Positions 1 to 5,962 of a stretch of 17,076 nt of DNA are shown piece by piece (position 1 is the first letter of the stretch; each line of letters opens with the position of its first letter). The translations under genes were made by a program, and so were the position numbers. The notes under the pieces were generated by a model, which did not search any database, was not told the DNA's origin, and saw only the letters and a list, made by a program, of their open reading frames with translations. Origin of the DNA: Fimenecus sp045602655 (lineage in GTDB: Bacteria; Bacillota; Clostridia; Oscillospirales; Acutalibacteraceae); contig JAZSBY010000040.1 in NCBI GenBank assembly GCA_045602655.1, forward strand, positions 1 through 17,076, given 5' to 3'.

Positions 1-60
1 GCAAATCCTTGAAATTTTACTGTGCTAAAGTGTTAATACTTTTTGTTAGTATTTGCTAAC
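1..60. repeat. Left inverted terminal repeat and replication origin
   Basis: Positions 1-39 are the exact reverse complement of 17038-17076, and 1-60 match 17017-17076 with three mismatches (at 40, 42 and 53). Inverted repeats at both ends next to genes for a protein-primed polymerase and a terminal protein are the hallmark of a linear genome with terminal protein bound to each 5' end. The end reads GCAAATCC. Unlike phi29 (AAA) or PRD1 (GGGG), the first bases are not a short repeat, so either initiation differs or a few terminal bases are missing from the assembly. The inner part contains a palindromic 16-mer (45-60). Confidence 0.95.
45..60. repeat. Palindromic 16-mer GTTAG-N6-CTAAC, copy 1
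   Basis: GTTAGTATTTGCTAAC, five-base inverted arms around a six-base AT-rich centre. It lies inside the terminal repeat. Copies follow at 95-110 and 124-139, and a mirror copy lies at 17017-17032. A likely binding site for a dimeric DNA-binding protein at the origin; which protein is unknown. Confidence 0.7.
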
Positions 61-94
61 TTACAAAGCATAATGTAAATCTATGGTACATATT

Positions 95-110
95 GTTAGT
101 ACATCCTAAC
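95..110. repeat. Palindromic 16-mer GTTAG-N6-CTAAC, copy 2
   Basis: GTTAGTACATCCTAAC, starting 50 bp from copy 1, which is close to five helical turns. Outside the terminal repeat and absent from the right end. Confidence 0.65.
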
Positions 111-123
111 AGATTAATATAAT

Positions 124-139
124 ATTAGTATATCCTAAC
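124..139. repeat. Palindromic 16-mer, copy 3 (one arm changed)
   Basis: ATTAGTATATCCTAAC, starting 29 bp from copy 2, close to three helical turns. The first base of the left arm is changed (A for G). Confidence 0.55.
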
Positions 140-157
140 ACAAAACGTCATAAGAAT

Positions 158-184
158 AACCCCGTTGAATAATTCAACAGGGTT
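158..184 (-). terminator. Terminator after the packaging ATPase gene
   Basis: On the - strand this is a 12-bp stem (158-169 with 173-184, including one U-G pair) with a three-base loop, starting 20 bp past the ATPase stop codon. The run of U after it is short and interrupted, so termination may be only partial. Read on the + strand, one pair becomes a C-A mismatch, which favours the - strand. Confidence 0.7.
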
Positions 185-203
185 TTCAACATTTTAACAA
201 TTT

Positions 204-1196
204 TTACCTCACACAAATTTTAATTACATCATACACAATATTTTTTATTTTCTGACTCTCAAAATAAACATTACCCATTTTGTAATTATCAACAAAAGGC
301 TTAAATATTGGTGACCGTCCAAGCTGATTAATTAGCATTGTGTTGGGGCTGTGGTCTTCAACAGTAAGAGAGTAGACAATTTTACAAGAGGGGTCAACAT
401 CCTGAGAAACGAACATTTTACCCGCTGAATAGTCAACCCACACTCCGTATTTATCACCCATATAAAGGAAAGTAAAATAGTATTGTGCTTTTTCCGTTTT
501 CCGCATGATAAATGTTTTTGAATCATACACAAATTTATTTTCTATTGCATATTGCTCAAACTCTGTGCCCTTTATTAATTTGCCGAATCTTGTCTCTTTA
601 CGACTTTTTATGTACGCATCATTATTAACCAACTGTAAAAGTAAATCCCCTTTGCGAACTATGTCCGACCCGTAAGGCAAATGTAAGTCAAAAAATAGTG
701 TATACGGGTTTATCATTGTTGTTGAGTTTGCCAAAAAGAAAACAATTACTCCTCGGTATCTGTCAATTGACATATAAAAACCGAGAAACGCTTCAACCTC
801 ATTTTTTAAATATCTGTTGAACCCCTGTTCTTCAACAAGAAATTCTTCAAAAATAATTAAATAAACTAACGGAAAAGCAATGGATTTATACATTTTAGCC
901 TTTGTCAATGCCATTGCATACCCCGCTAACTCATCATTAATATAATATGCCCCTCCTTTATATTCGATTTGAACATCAGGGAACTCATTATTTGAAAGAA
1001 CATCATCAAAATATGTCTCTGCTGTTGCATCAAGCTCCTCTTGATACCGTCGGAGATATACAAATTGATGACCTTTGTCTAAAAATAGCTTGATAGCTCG
1101 TTTTTTAAGTGCGTATGATTTACCGCAACCACGTGAACCTATTACAAAATTAAATAGGCAATTGTAAGTAAGCGTTTGACCTACATCATAATACAT
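204..1196 (-). CDS. gp16: DNA packaging (encapsidation) ATPase, phi29 gp16 family
   Basis: The motor ATPase that drives phage DNA into the prohead through the portal. The protein has 330 residues; phi29 gp16 has 332. A Walker A motif GSRGCGKS lies at about residues 20-27, and a Walker B-like segment (VYLIIFEEF, about 111-119) supplies the acidic residues. A longer reading would begin at 1208, but that ATG is immediately followed by GGAGG, which is placed as the ribosome binding site five bases before the ATG at 1196, so I use 1196. In phi29 this is a late gene at the far end of the late operon. Here it lies at the left genome end, downstream of the replication genes and directly behind a pRNA-like gene with its own promoter, which probably also feeds it. 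Family assignment is firm; the start is a reasoned choice. Confidence 0.95.
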   Translation of the reverse strand: MYYDVGQTLTYNCLFNFVIGSRGCGKSYALKKRAIKLFLDKGHQFVYLRRYQEELDATAETYFDDVLSNNEFPDVQIEYKGGAYYINDELAGYAMALTKAKMYKSIAFPLVYLIIFEEFLVEEQGFNRYLKNEVEAFLGFYMSIDRYRGVIVFFLANSTTMINPYTLFFDLHLPYGSDIVRKGDLLLQLVNNDAYIKSRKETRFGKLIKGTEFEQYAIENKFVYDSKTFIMRKTEKAQYYFTFLYMGDKYGVWVDYSAGKMFVSQDVDPSCKIVYSLTVEDHSPNTMLINQLGRSPIFKPFVDNYKMGNVYFESQKIKNIVYDVIKICVR

Positions 1197-1213
1197 GATA
1201 ACCTCCATAAATC

Positions 1214-1330
1214 AAAAAGGCAGGAGCACTATTGTTTTACATCAAGCGACCAAGCCAAACCACACAAGAGAGGCTCTTCACCTTTGGTTGTTCTGTGTGG
1301 TAATGTAAGTTAAACAATAGTACCCTACCA
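1214..1330 (-). ncRNA. Packaging RNA (pRNA)-like gene
   Basis: About 117 nt, close to the 117-120 nt functional phi29 pRNA. A consensus promoter lies just upstream and the RNA ends at a closed helix followed by UUUUU (1218-1214). Predicted fold: the ends pair as GGUAGG (1329-1324) with CCUGCC (1224-1219), then ACUAUUGUU (1321-1313) with AACAAUAGU (1236-1228). A four-base bulge (1312-1309) follows, then UUACAU (1308-1303) with AUGUAA (1242-1237), opening a three-way junction. One arm is ACCACACA (1301-1294) with UGUGUGGU (1266-1259). It holds an open strand with CAACCAA and a small hairpin, as in phi29. The other arm is a weak hairpin whose loop carries UUGGU (1253-1249), complementary to ACCAA (1288-1284). 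This matches the loop-loop pairing that joins phi29 pRNAs into a ring. The primary sequence is not phi29-like. The gene sits directly upstream of its expected partner, the ATPase. It could alternatively be a structured 5' leader. Confidence 0.82.
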
Positions 1331-1336
1331 CTTAAT

Positions 1337-1365
1337 ATTATATCACAATAATTTTAATTTGTCAA
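1337..1365 (-). promoter_or_regulatory. Consensus promoter of the pRNA-like gene
   Basis: TTGACA (1360-1365), a 17-bp spacer, then TATAAT (1337-1342) preceded by TGA, an extended -10. The -35 overlaps the last bases of the DNA polymerase gene. This is a perfect housekeeping-sigma promoter, suited to a very abundant short RNA. Transcription should begin near 1330. Confidence 0.9.
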
Positions 1366-3230
1366 TGGGTTTTCTGAATTGTAAACTCAATTTCTTTTAA
1401 TACAATCCCGCCTGGTACGTGTTTCGGCTGTAATTTTCCGCTGTAGCTCATGCCCTCATGAAAATTATCCCATGTTACATATTGATAACATTGCTCAGGC
1501 ATACCCGCACACGTTATATTTAATAAATCTGTGTCATAACATCCCACATATTTTTGTAACTCCTCATCAACATTTAGTTTATTATCTTCACAATATTTTT
1601 TTATTGCTTTTGTGCTAAAATGCTTTTTGTCCCATGTGTCGGGGCTGTTCCAATCCTCAATATAAGACTTTTGACGGATAAAACGGGCACGGGTAAAACG
1701 GCTTTCAATTTTCCAAGCTCCCAGGGCTACGGGGTCAACAACAAAATCATCAGGAATATTTAAACCGTATTTTTGTAAATCGGCTGTTGTCAATTTTTCT
1801 AACTCATCATTTGAAAGTTTTGACAATTCAGGTGGTAAAGGTAAATCAAGGTGTAAAGAATCCGTATCAGCATATGCAAACATGCCATATACTTTTTGAG
1901 CTGAGGTAATTGTTTTATGTCGTGCCCACGCTGTAATAAATGTGCCCACGGGTATATAAATCGGGTCTCTTGTTTCCTTTGCACCTTTATAATATTTAAT
2001 TAAACCATTATCATAATAGGGGATTTTTGAGCATACCTCTGGATTAAGAGCAAATTTACCGTAAAGAGCATTTAACATCAGCTTTGCAAGTGTACGCATA
2101 GCTTTATTACCGTTTAATGTGCTCTCAATTTTTACCTTTGTCCATTTGTCAATGTACTCTGTAAAAAGTCCCATTGTGCTCTTAAATTTCCACCCGCTAT
2201 GATAATCAATATTATAAATATGGTAATGCTCTTTAAATATCTCCAGGTCAACAGAGGTTAGGCACATTGTAACCTCCTCCCCGCCTGAGCTTGTTAAATA
2301 CTCAGTAGGTACAAATGACAGGTTATTTTTTAATTGTATTGTGGGTAAATAACCCTCTTTAAGCTCAAATTGACATGTAAACATTTGTACATATAAATTA
2401 TATAAGCTGTCGTGCTTATACTCACCTTGAAAAAATACACCCTCCCCAAATGGTAAAGGCTTATCCCTCATAACTGAGGGGTAAAGGGAATTTACATCAA
2501 GCACAATCCCCTCTCCTATGTCTTTTTCCCTGTATCGGGGATTGAGAAAGGTGTAACCACCTTTGTAACTCTGTCGCACATCATGGTCATAATCGGGAGT
2601 AGGAAACCACCTATTAAAAGCCTTTTCCGTGACCGTCCTTTTATAATCGTGTAAAGCGTTGCTCCCCTGGGTCATTTTTGTTAAATCCTGTGCAAAAAGC
2701 ACGGAAAGAGCACGGGCAACAATTTCTACATCATTACGGATATAATCAACCTCTTGTTGTGTCAGCTCATAGCCTGGAGGACGGTATTTTTTATAGTCTA
2801 TCTCTAATTTTGAGATTGGTAAATTGAAACCTTTAGCAATTTGTGCTACACTAAATGGTAGTATTTTCAATGAATCATAAATTTTAACATATTTTGTTTT
2901 CTTGCCTTTTTTCTCAAAAATAATTTTTAATGAATAAAATTGCCCTTTATCGGAAATCAATGTTGTAAATGTTTTGGTTGCCTCGTCTTTGCGGTCTATT
3001 ACGTGTTTAAAACCGTGCTCAAACAGATAACACATAATAAATTCACCGTCAAATTTGAGGTTATGAAAATAATATGTAGAATTTTCATTTGTTAAAAGAA
3101 ATTCAAAAAAGCTGTTGATTGAATTACCATATCTGAAAAACTCGGTATCTCCAATTTTTGAAGTAGACCAAGCCCACACACGGCAATCCGTTTCTTCTGT
3201 TGTTGTTTCAAAATCTGCCGTGTACAACAT
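1362..3230 (-). CDS. gp2: Protein-primed family B DNA polymerase (phi29 p2 family)
   Basis: Replicates the linear genome from the terminal protein primer, with strand displacement and proofreading. The protein has 622 residues; phi29 p2 has 572. The exonuclease motifs are DFE (D6, E8), FHNLKFDG (D61) and YIRND (Y163, D167). YKGGY (222-226) links exonuclease and polymerase. Polymerase motifs are DVNSLYPSVM (D245), KLMLNALYGKF (383-393) and YADTDSLHL (D455, D457). A RQKSY motif near 519-523 matches the conserved KxY region. The ATG at 3230 has an AAAGGA site eight bases upstream. The stop codon falls in the -35 of the pRNA-like promoter. It directly follows the terminal protein gene, as in phi29. 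Confidence 0.98.
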   Translation of the reverse strand: MLYTADFETTTEETDCRVWAWSTSKIGDTEFFRYGNSINSFFEFLLTNENSTYYFHNLKFDGEFIMCYLFEHGFKHVIDRKDEATKTFTTLISDKGQFYSLKIIFEKKGKKTKYVKIYDSLKILPFSVAQIAKGFNLPISKLEIDYKKYRPPGYELTQQEVDYIRNDVEIVARALSVLFAQDLTKMTQGSNALHDYKRTVTEKAFNRWFPTPDYDHDVRQSYKGGYTFLNPRYREKDIGEGIVLDVNSLYPSVMRDKPLPFGEGVFFQGEYKHDSLYNLYVQMFTCQFELKEGYLPTIQLKNNLSFVPTEYLTSSGGEEVTMCLTSVDLEIFKEHYHIYNIDYHSGWKFKSTMGLFTEYIDKWTKVKIESTLNGNKAMRTLAKLMLNALYGKFALNPEVCSKIPYYDNGLIKYYKGAKETRDPIYIPVGTFITAWARHKTITSAQKVYGMFAYADTDSLHLDLPLPPELSKLSNDELEKLTTADLQKYGLNIPDDFVVDPVALGAWKIESRFTRARFIRQKSYIEDWNSPDTWDKKHFSTKAIKKYCEDNKLNVDEELQKYVGCYDTDLLNITCAGMPEQCYQYVTWDNFHEGMSYSGKLQPKHVPGGIVLKEIEFTIQKTH

Positions 3231-3248
3231 TGTGTGAATCCTTTCCGA

Positions 3249-3983
3249 TTATTCTTTACCTTTCCAAACTTCAAAAAGTGCCTCTTGTTTAGTTTGTAGC
3301 TCCAGGGGGTCATAAATAAAATCAAATTGTGCTTCGGTATCTGTATTGAAAATTTCTACAAATTCATCAGGGCTTTTACTCTCTACCAATTTTATAAGGT
3401 TGTCAGAGTACCCCATATTTTTTAAACCTTTGATGTAATTTTGCTGAAATCGTTCTTTTTTCTGTTCCTGGGCTTCAACGTCAAAAAGGTTATTCATTGC
3501 CTCTTTTGCTTTTTCCCATTCTTTTTGAGATAAATTTTTAAATTTTTTCTTTGACGGGTTTAATGCGTTTCGGTTAATGCTCCCCATTTCCCCACGCTTT
3601 AAGCCCGTTGACTTTCCTCTTGACTTCATTTCGATTTCATCAAGTTTTTTCTGCTCACGTGCCCGCCTTGCGTTTTCCGTCCTCTGTTTTATGTTAAATT
3701 CGTTAATATCCCATTTTAAAGCCTGTGCCCCTCGGGAGGATTTTACAACCTTTTCCGACCCTCTTTTTGTAAATCTCCCTATGCTGTTTATTTCCCTGGA
3801 AAAATCTGCTCTTGTTGTAATATTATTTTTTAAGTCTTTTACAGATAGTTTATCAGGGAGCAAGGGCACAAGCTCAGGACTCTTTTTTGTGAGTCTTGTA
3901 ATTTTGGTATTAAAGTTTTTTACTGCCCGTTTGAGTTTAGCGGTGTCGCTGTCCCGCCAACGTATTTTACTGATTTTTGACAT
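3249..3983 (-). CDS. gp3: DNA terminal protein, phi29 p3 family
   Basis: The protein primer that becomes linked to each 5' end. The protein has 244 residues (phi29: 266) and is very rich in Lys and Arg. The N-terminus (IRWRDSDTAKLKRAVKN) and the segment NITTRADF line up with phi29 p3. Near the C-terminus, QNYIKGLKNMGYSDNLIKL followed by PDEFVEIF matches the phi29 segment before its priming serine. Where phi29 has FEEFDSEG with Ser232 as the priming residue, this protein reads FDFIYDP, with no Ser or Thr, so Tyr224 is the likely priming residue (inference). A GAGGG site is nine bases before the ATG. The start overlaps the upstream p4-type gene by 64 bases. Confidence 0.92.
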   Translation of the reverse strand: MSKISKIRWRDSDTAKLKRAVKNFNTKITRLTKKSPELVPLLPDKLSVKDLKNNITTRADFSREINSIGRFTKRGSEKVVKSSRGAQALKWDINEFNIKQRTENARRAREQKKLDEIEMKSRGKSTGLKRGEMGSINRNALNPSKKKFKNLSQKEWEKAKEAMNNLFDVEAQEQKKERFQQNYIKGLKNMGYSDNLIKLVESKSPDEFVEIFNTDTEAQFDFIYDPLELQTKQEALFEVWKGKE

Positions 3984-4246
3984 AGTTTAATACCCTCATT
4001 TGTTACTATCAAAAAACCACGGCTCTCAATTTTGCGATATAACACAATATCGGCTAATTGTGCAACATCCACAAACAAATTAAACCGCTTAGAAAGTGAG
4101 TGATTGATGTTTTCTTTGTTTTTCGCCCGCCTTGCCTGAAATTTTTCCAGGTGTAAACGGGATGAGAAAACAAATGTTAAACCGTCCACCGTCAAGCGGT
4201 ATTCAGATTTTTCAAGGTCATAATATACCCCGTTTCTTGACATCAT
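3920..4246 (-). CDS. gp4: p4-type transcriptional regulator (early/late switch)
   Basis: 108 residues. The segment from GVYYDLEKSEY through LTFVFSSRLHLEKF to ADIVLYRKIESRGF lines up closely with phi29 p4 (GIYHNLKESEY, VTFFFSSELYLNKF, ADITFYSEVEKRGF), and the gene sits in the same place, between gene 5 and gene 3. Phi29 p4 binds inverted repeats upstream of the late promoter, activates it and represses early promoters. I infer the same role here; the candidate sites are the ACATTTA inverted repeats at 7026-7053 and 16955-16968. The AAAGGCGGTGA site nine bases before the ATG is close to the ideal ribosome binding site. A second ATG follows at 4243. The C-terminus overlaps the terminal protein gene by 64 bases. 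A perfect parS-like site lies 25 bases upstream. Confidence 0.85.
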   Translation of the reverse strand: MMSRNGVYYDLEKSEYRLTVDGLTFVFSSRLHLEKFQARRAKNKENINHSLSKRFNLFVDVAQLADIVLYRKIESRGFLIVTNEGIKLCQKSVKYVGGTATPLNSNGQ

Positions 4247-4270
4247 TTTTGTTTTTCACCGCCTTTGAAT

Positions 4271-4286
4271 TGTTTCACGTGAAACA
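4271..4286. other. parS-like ParB-binding site A (perfect)
   Basis: TGTTTCACGTGAAACA, a perfect 16-bp palindrome identical to the bacterial centromere parS consensus (TGTTNCACGTGNAACA) bound by ParB/Spo0J. It lies between the SSB terminator and the p4 gene. It creates the start of a 14-codon frame (MFHVKQ..., 4287-4243) that ends in the p4 start codon, but the GGAGG before it is only one base from the ATG, so translation is doubtful. Confidence 0.85.
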
Positions 4287-4305
4287 TTCCTCCCATATAA
4301 CAAAA

Positions 4306-4323
4306 GGCGGGCTTTTGCCCGCC
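4306..4323 (-). terminator. Terminator between SSB and p4 genes
   Basis: GGCGGGC (4306-4312) pairs with GCCCGCC (4317-4323) around a four-base loop; on the - strand it is followed by TTTTGTT. It starts 17 bp past the SSB stop codon. I see no good promoter between it and the p4 gene, so p4, terminal protein and polymerase probably depend on partial read-through. Confidence 0.85.
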
Positions 4324-4340
4324 CTTTAGCGTTTTACTGT

Positions 4341-4844
4341 TTACTTTGTTACTACATTGAGGGTAAGCATTTTTCTGTTACCCTTTGTAATCTGGATTAC
4401 TCTGATTTTAACAGGCTTGTCCCATGTTGGAGCACCGTAAACCTGGATAACCTTTTTAAGAGCTGAGTAAATGCCGATTGACACACACTGATAGGATACT
4501 CCCTTATCATCAATGATTACAATGCGGGGGCATGCTGTAACCTCCCCTGTTTCCTGGTTGGTGCAGTTAACAACCTCAATATATAAGTCCTTTGCATTAA
4601 TATCCATGTTGATACAGTCCGCAAGCCTCTTGTCGGGGTTGTTCATAGCGTTGTAAAGCTTTGCCTTTTCCTCATCCGTGGTTGCAACCATTGATGTAAA
4701 CTGTGTCTTTGCTGTTGTCATATCAGCAACAATATTAAAGCCCTCATCCGCAAACTGGTTATTAACTGCGGGTGCTGTCTGGGGTGCTCCAACTACTGCG
4801 GGCATAGCCTGATTAACTGTGTTTACCTGATTTGTGTTTTCCAT
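4341..4844 (-). CDS. Single-stranded DNA-binding protein (p5-type position)
   Basis: 167 residues. It follows the p6-type gene and precedes p4, where phi29 has gene 5, the SSB that coats strands displaced during replication. The body (YNAMNNPDKRL, NQETGEV, PRIVIIDDKG, YSALKKVIQVYGAPTWDKP, KGNRKMLTLNVV) resembles a family common in Gram-positive phages that I recall as annotated SSB; identity rests on that memory plus gene order. The first 35 residues are Asn, Gln, Ala and Pro-rich and probably unstructured. AAAGGAGA lies eight bases before the ATG. It probably shares the promoter at 5247-5275 with the p6-type gene. High expression fits a protein needed in stoichiometric amounts. Confidence 0.72.
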   Translation of the reverse strand: MENTNQVNTVNQAMPAVVGAPQTAPAVNNQFADEGFNIVADMTTAKTQFTSMVATTDEEKAKLYNAMNNPDKRLADCINMDINAKDLYIEVVNCTNQETGEVTACPRIVIIDDKGVSYQCVSIGIYSALKKVIQVYGAPTWDKPVKIRVIQITKGNRKMLTLNVVTK

Positions 4845-4863
4845 AATAAAAATCTCCTTTTAA

Positions 4864-5145
4864 TTAATTTGTTTTTTCCTCAGCTTCAACGACTTTTGCA
4901 TATTTAACAAATTCATCTACGCTGATTTCATACTGTTTTGTGACGGATGTAATTTTGCTGATTGTGATTGCTTCGGCTTTGCCGTGTACTCGTTTCAGCT
5001 CCCTCAACGCTTCTTTGCGGTTAAAATTGCCGTAAAGAGTCAGGGGAGGGAGTTCAACAAGTTTTGGTTCACCGTCCACAACTTTAATTGAGTGTGCCTC
5101 AATTGTTGTTTCAATCAGCTTACGGGCAATTGTTGCCCTCATCAT
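4864..5145 (-). CDS. gp6: Histone-like dsDNA-binding protein, phi29 p6 family
   Basis: 93 residues. TIEAHSIKVVDGEPKLVELP, then LTLYGNFNRKEALRELKR and YEISVDEFVKYAKVV align with phi29 p6 (VAKMVMVDGEVQVEQLP, FVGNLTMEQAQWRMKR, YELPVEKFLEVATV). Phi29 p6 coats the genome, compacts it, activates initiation at the ends and helps p4 in transcription control. An open frame extends to 5256, but that start lies on the promoter -10 element. The ATG at 5145 has AAAGGAGGT nine bases upstream, so I start there (a second ATG follows at 5142). The leader of about 95 bases carries a hairpin at 5210-5236. The Glu-rich C-terminus resembles the acidic tail of phi29 p6. Confidence 0.9.
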   Translation of the reverse strand: MMRATIARKLIETTIEAHSIKVVDGEPKLVELPPLTLYGNFNRKEALRELKRVHGKAEAITISKITSVTKQYEISVDEFVKYAKVVEAEEKTN

Positions 5146-5209
5146 AGCCTTTCGACCTCCTTTCAGAATTTTAGCGGATTTTTGACAGACAGAATCGGAA
5201 TTTGTCCTT

Positions 5210-5236
5210 GCAAAGCCTGGAATAATCAGACTTTGC
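5210..5236 (-). promoter_or_regulatory. Hairpin in the leader of the p6-type gene
   Basis: A 10-bp stem (5210-5219 with 5227-5236, one U-G pair on the - strand) with a seven-base loop, placed at the very 5' end of the transcript from the promoter at 5247-5275. No U-tract follows, so it is not a terminator. It may protect the mRNA or control translation. Confidence 0.5.
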
Positions 5237-5246
5237 TGACAATATA

Positions 5247-5275
5247 ATTCTATCATTTTATTAAATAAAAGTCAA
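5247..5275 (-). promoter_or_regulatory. Promoter of the p6-SSB operon
   Basis: TTGACT (5270-5275), a 17-bp spacer, then TAGAAT (5247-5252) preceded by TGA, an extended -10. Transcription should start near 5240, which rules out a translation start at 5256. Confidence 0.82.
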
Positions 5276-5339
5276 TAATACTATTGTATTTTCTACAATT
5301 GATTATGTAAACTTTTAATTAATTGTTTATAACATTTAC

Positions 5340-5513
5340 TTAATTTTTCTTTTGCTCCTCAATGAGAATATACGCAAGCCCCGCAAGATTAAAAGTACAA
5401 TTATATACATGTAAAAGCGGGCAATCTTTACAAGTATAATGATTATTTGAATGCTGTTTTAAAGCCTTTACAATTTCATCACGGCTTAACTTTATGCCGT
5501 TATATTCAACCAT
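5340..5513 (-). CDS. Small Cys-rich early protein, paralogue of the 88-residue protein
   Basis: 57 residues, function unknown. It begins inside the end of the 68-residue gene (8-base overlap) with GGGAGGGA about seven bases before the ATG. NGIKLSRDEIVKALKQHS followed by C28-x2-C31-x7-C39 matches the 88-residue protein (5684-5950) in spacing and sequence, so the two are clearly related copies. The second CxxC of that protein is missing here. The cysteines suggest binding of zinc or an Fe-S cluster, but only three are present, so a site would need another residue or a dimer. Early position suggests a host take-over or anti-defence role (inference only). Confidence 0.8.
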   Translation of the reverse strand: MVEYNGIKLSRDEIVKALKQHSNNHYTCKDCPLLHVYNCTFNLAGLAYILIEEQKKN

Positions 5514-5712
5514 TCAAATTCCCTCCCGTCACAAGCTGTTCCGCATGCTCCCTTGCCTTTGATAAGTCATAGCACACATGTTTTAATCTGCACACTCTGC
5601 AATCGCCCTGACCTTTGCACACGGTTTTCACAACCGTTTCAGCTTTTGTTAATGCAATTGCAAGCATAGCGATTTCCGTATCGTTATATGGGTTTACTCT
5701 TAATGTTATCAT
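5506..5712 (-). CDS. Small Cys-rich early protein with a CX5CX2CX5C motif
   Basis: 68 residues, function unknown. Four cysteines (C32, C38, C41, C47) in the C-terminal half are spaced like a metal site, and CRLKHVCYDLSKA loosely resembles CPLLHVYNCTFNLA of the neighbouring 57-residue protein, so it may be a diverged third member of that family. AAAGGA lies nine bases before the ATG. It overlaps the upstream 88-residue gene by 29 bases and the downstream gene by 8, so the three are tightly co-translated. Confidence 0.8.
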   Translation of the reverse strand: MITLRVNPYNDTEIAMLAIALTKAETVVKTVCKGQGDCRVCRLKHVCYDLSKAREHAEQLVTGGNLNG

Positions 5713-5950
5713 AATGGTTTTTCCTTTCCGTAAAATATATTAACTGTAAACACAATCCGCATAATGTTTTTGTACAATTTGCTACACCAAAAAAGGCACA
5801 ATCATAGCATGAGCCATTAACTGAGGAATGGTTTTCTAAAGTTTCTAAAATTTCCGACTCTTTTAATGTAACACCGTTAAAAGAAAAAGACGGCTCTTTC
5901 TTTCGTACCTCTTTCAAAGCGTTCACCATGATTTTTTCGAGTTCATCCAT
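5684..5950 (-). CDS. Small Cys-rich early protein (five-Cys form)
   Basis: 88 residues, function unknown. An N-terminal helix of charged residues (about 1-20) precedes FNGVTLKESEILETLENHS, and then C48-x2-C51-x7-C59-x4-C64-x2-C67. Two CxxC pairs 13 residues apart would suit a small zinc ribbon. It is the longest member of the paralogue cluster; the 57-residue neighbour shares the NG-helix-CxxC-x7-C layout. AAAGGAG lies six bases before the ATG. Confidence 0.82.
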   Translation of the reverse strand: MDELEKIMVNALKEVRKKEPSFSFNGVTLKESEILETLENHSSVNGSCYDCAFFGVANCTKTLCGLCLQLIYFTERKNHYDNIKSKPI

Positions 5951-5962
5951 GTTAAACTCCTT

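Noticed and set aside
1130..1135. CACGTG inside the ATPase gene as another parS
   Set aside because: The flanks do not match the palindrome, and the bases are fixed by coding for the Walker A motif.
3656..3661. CACGTG inside the terminal protein gene as another parS
   Set aside because: Flanking bases do not fit the consensus; coding sequence.
3577..3990. Open frame of 137 codons on the + strand
   Set aside because: It is antisense to the terminal protein gene, which aligns well with phi29 p3; it has no ribosome site or promoter.
4243..4287. 14-codon frame starting MFHVKQ at parS site A, ending in the p4 start codon
   Set aside because: Any parS preceded by A spells ATG-TTT-CAC-GTG-AAA-CA. 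The GGAGG before it is only one base from the ATG, so translation is unlikely; similar frames at other sites have no ribosome site at proper spacing.
5281..5320. Small AT-rich inverted repeats as a terminator after the Cys-rich genes
   Set aside because: The stems are five to six A-T pairs with no U-tract in the right place; too weak to call.
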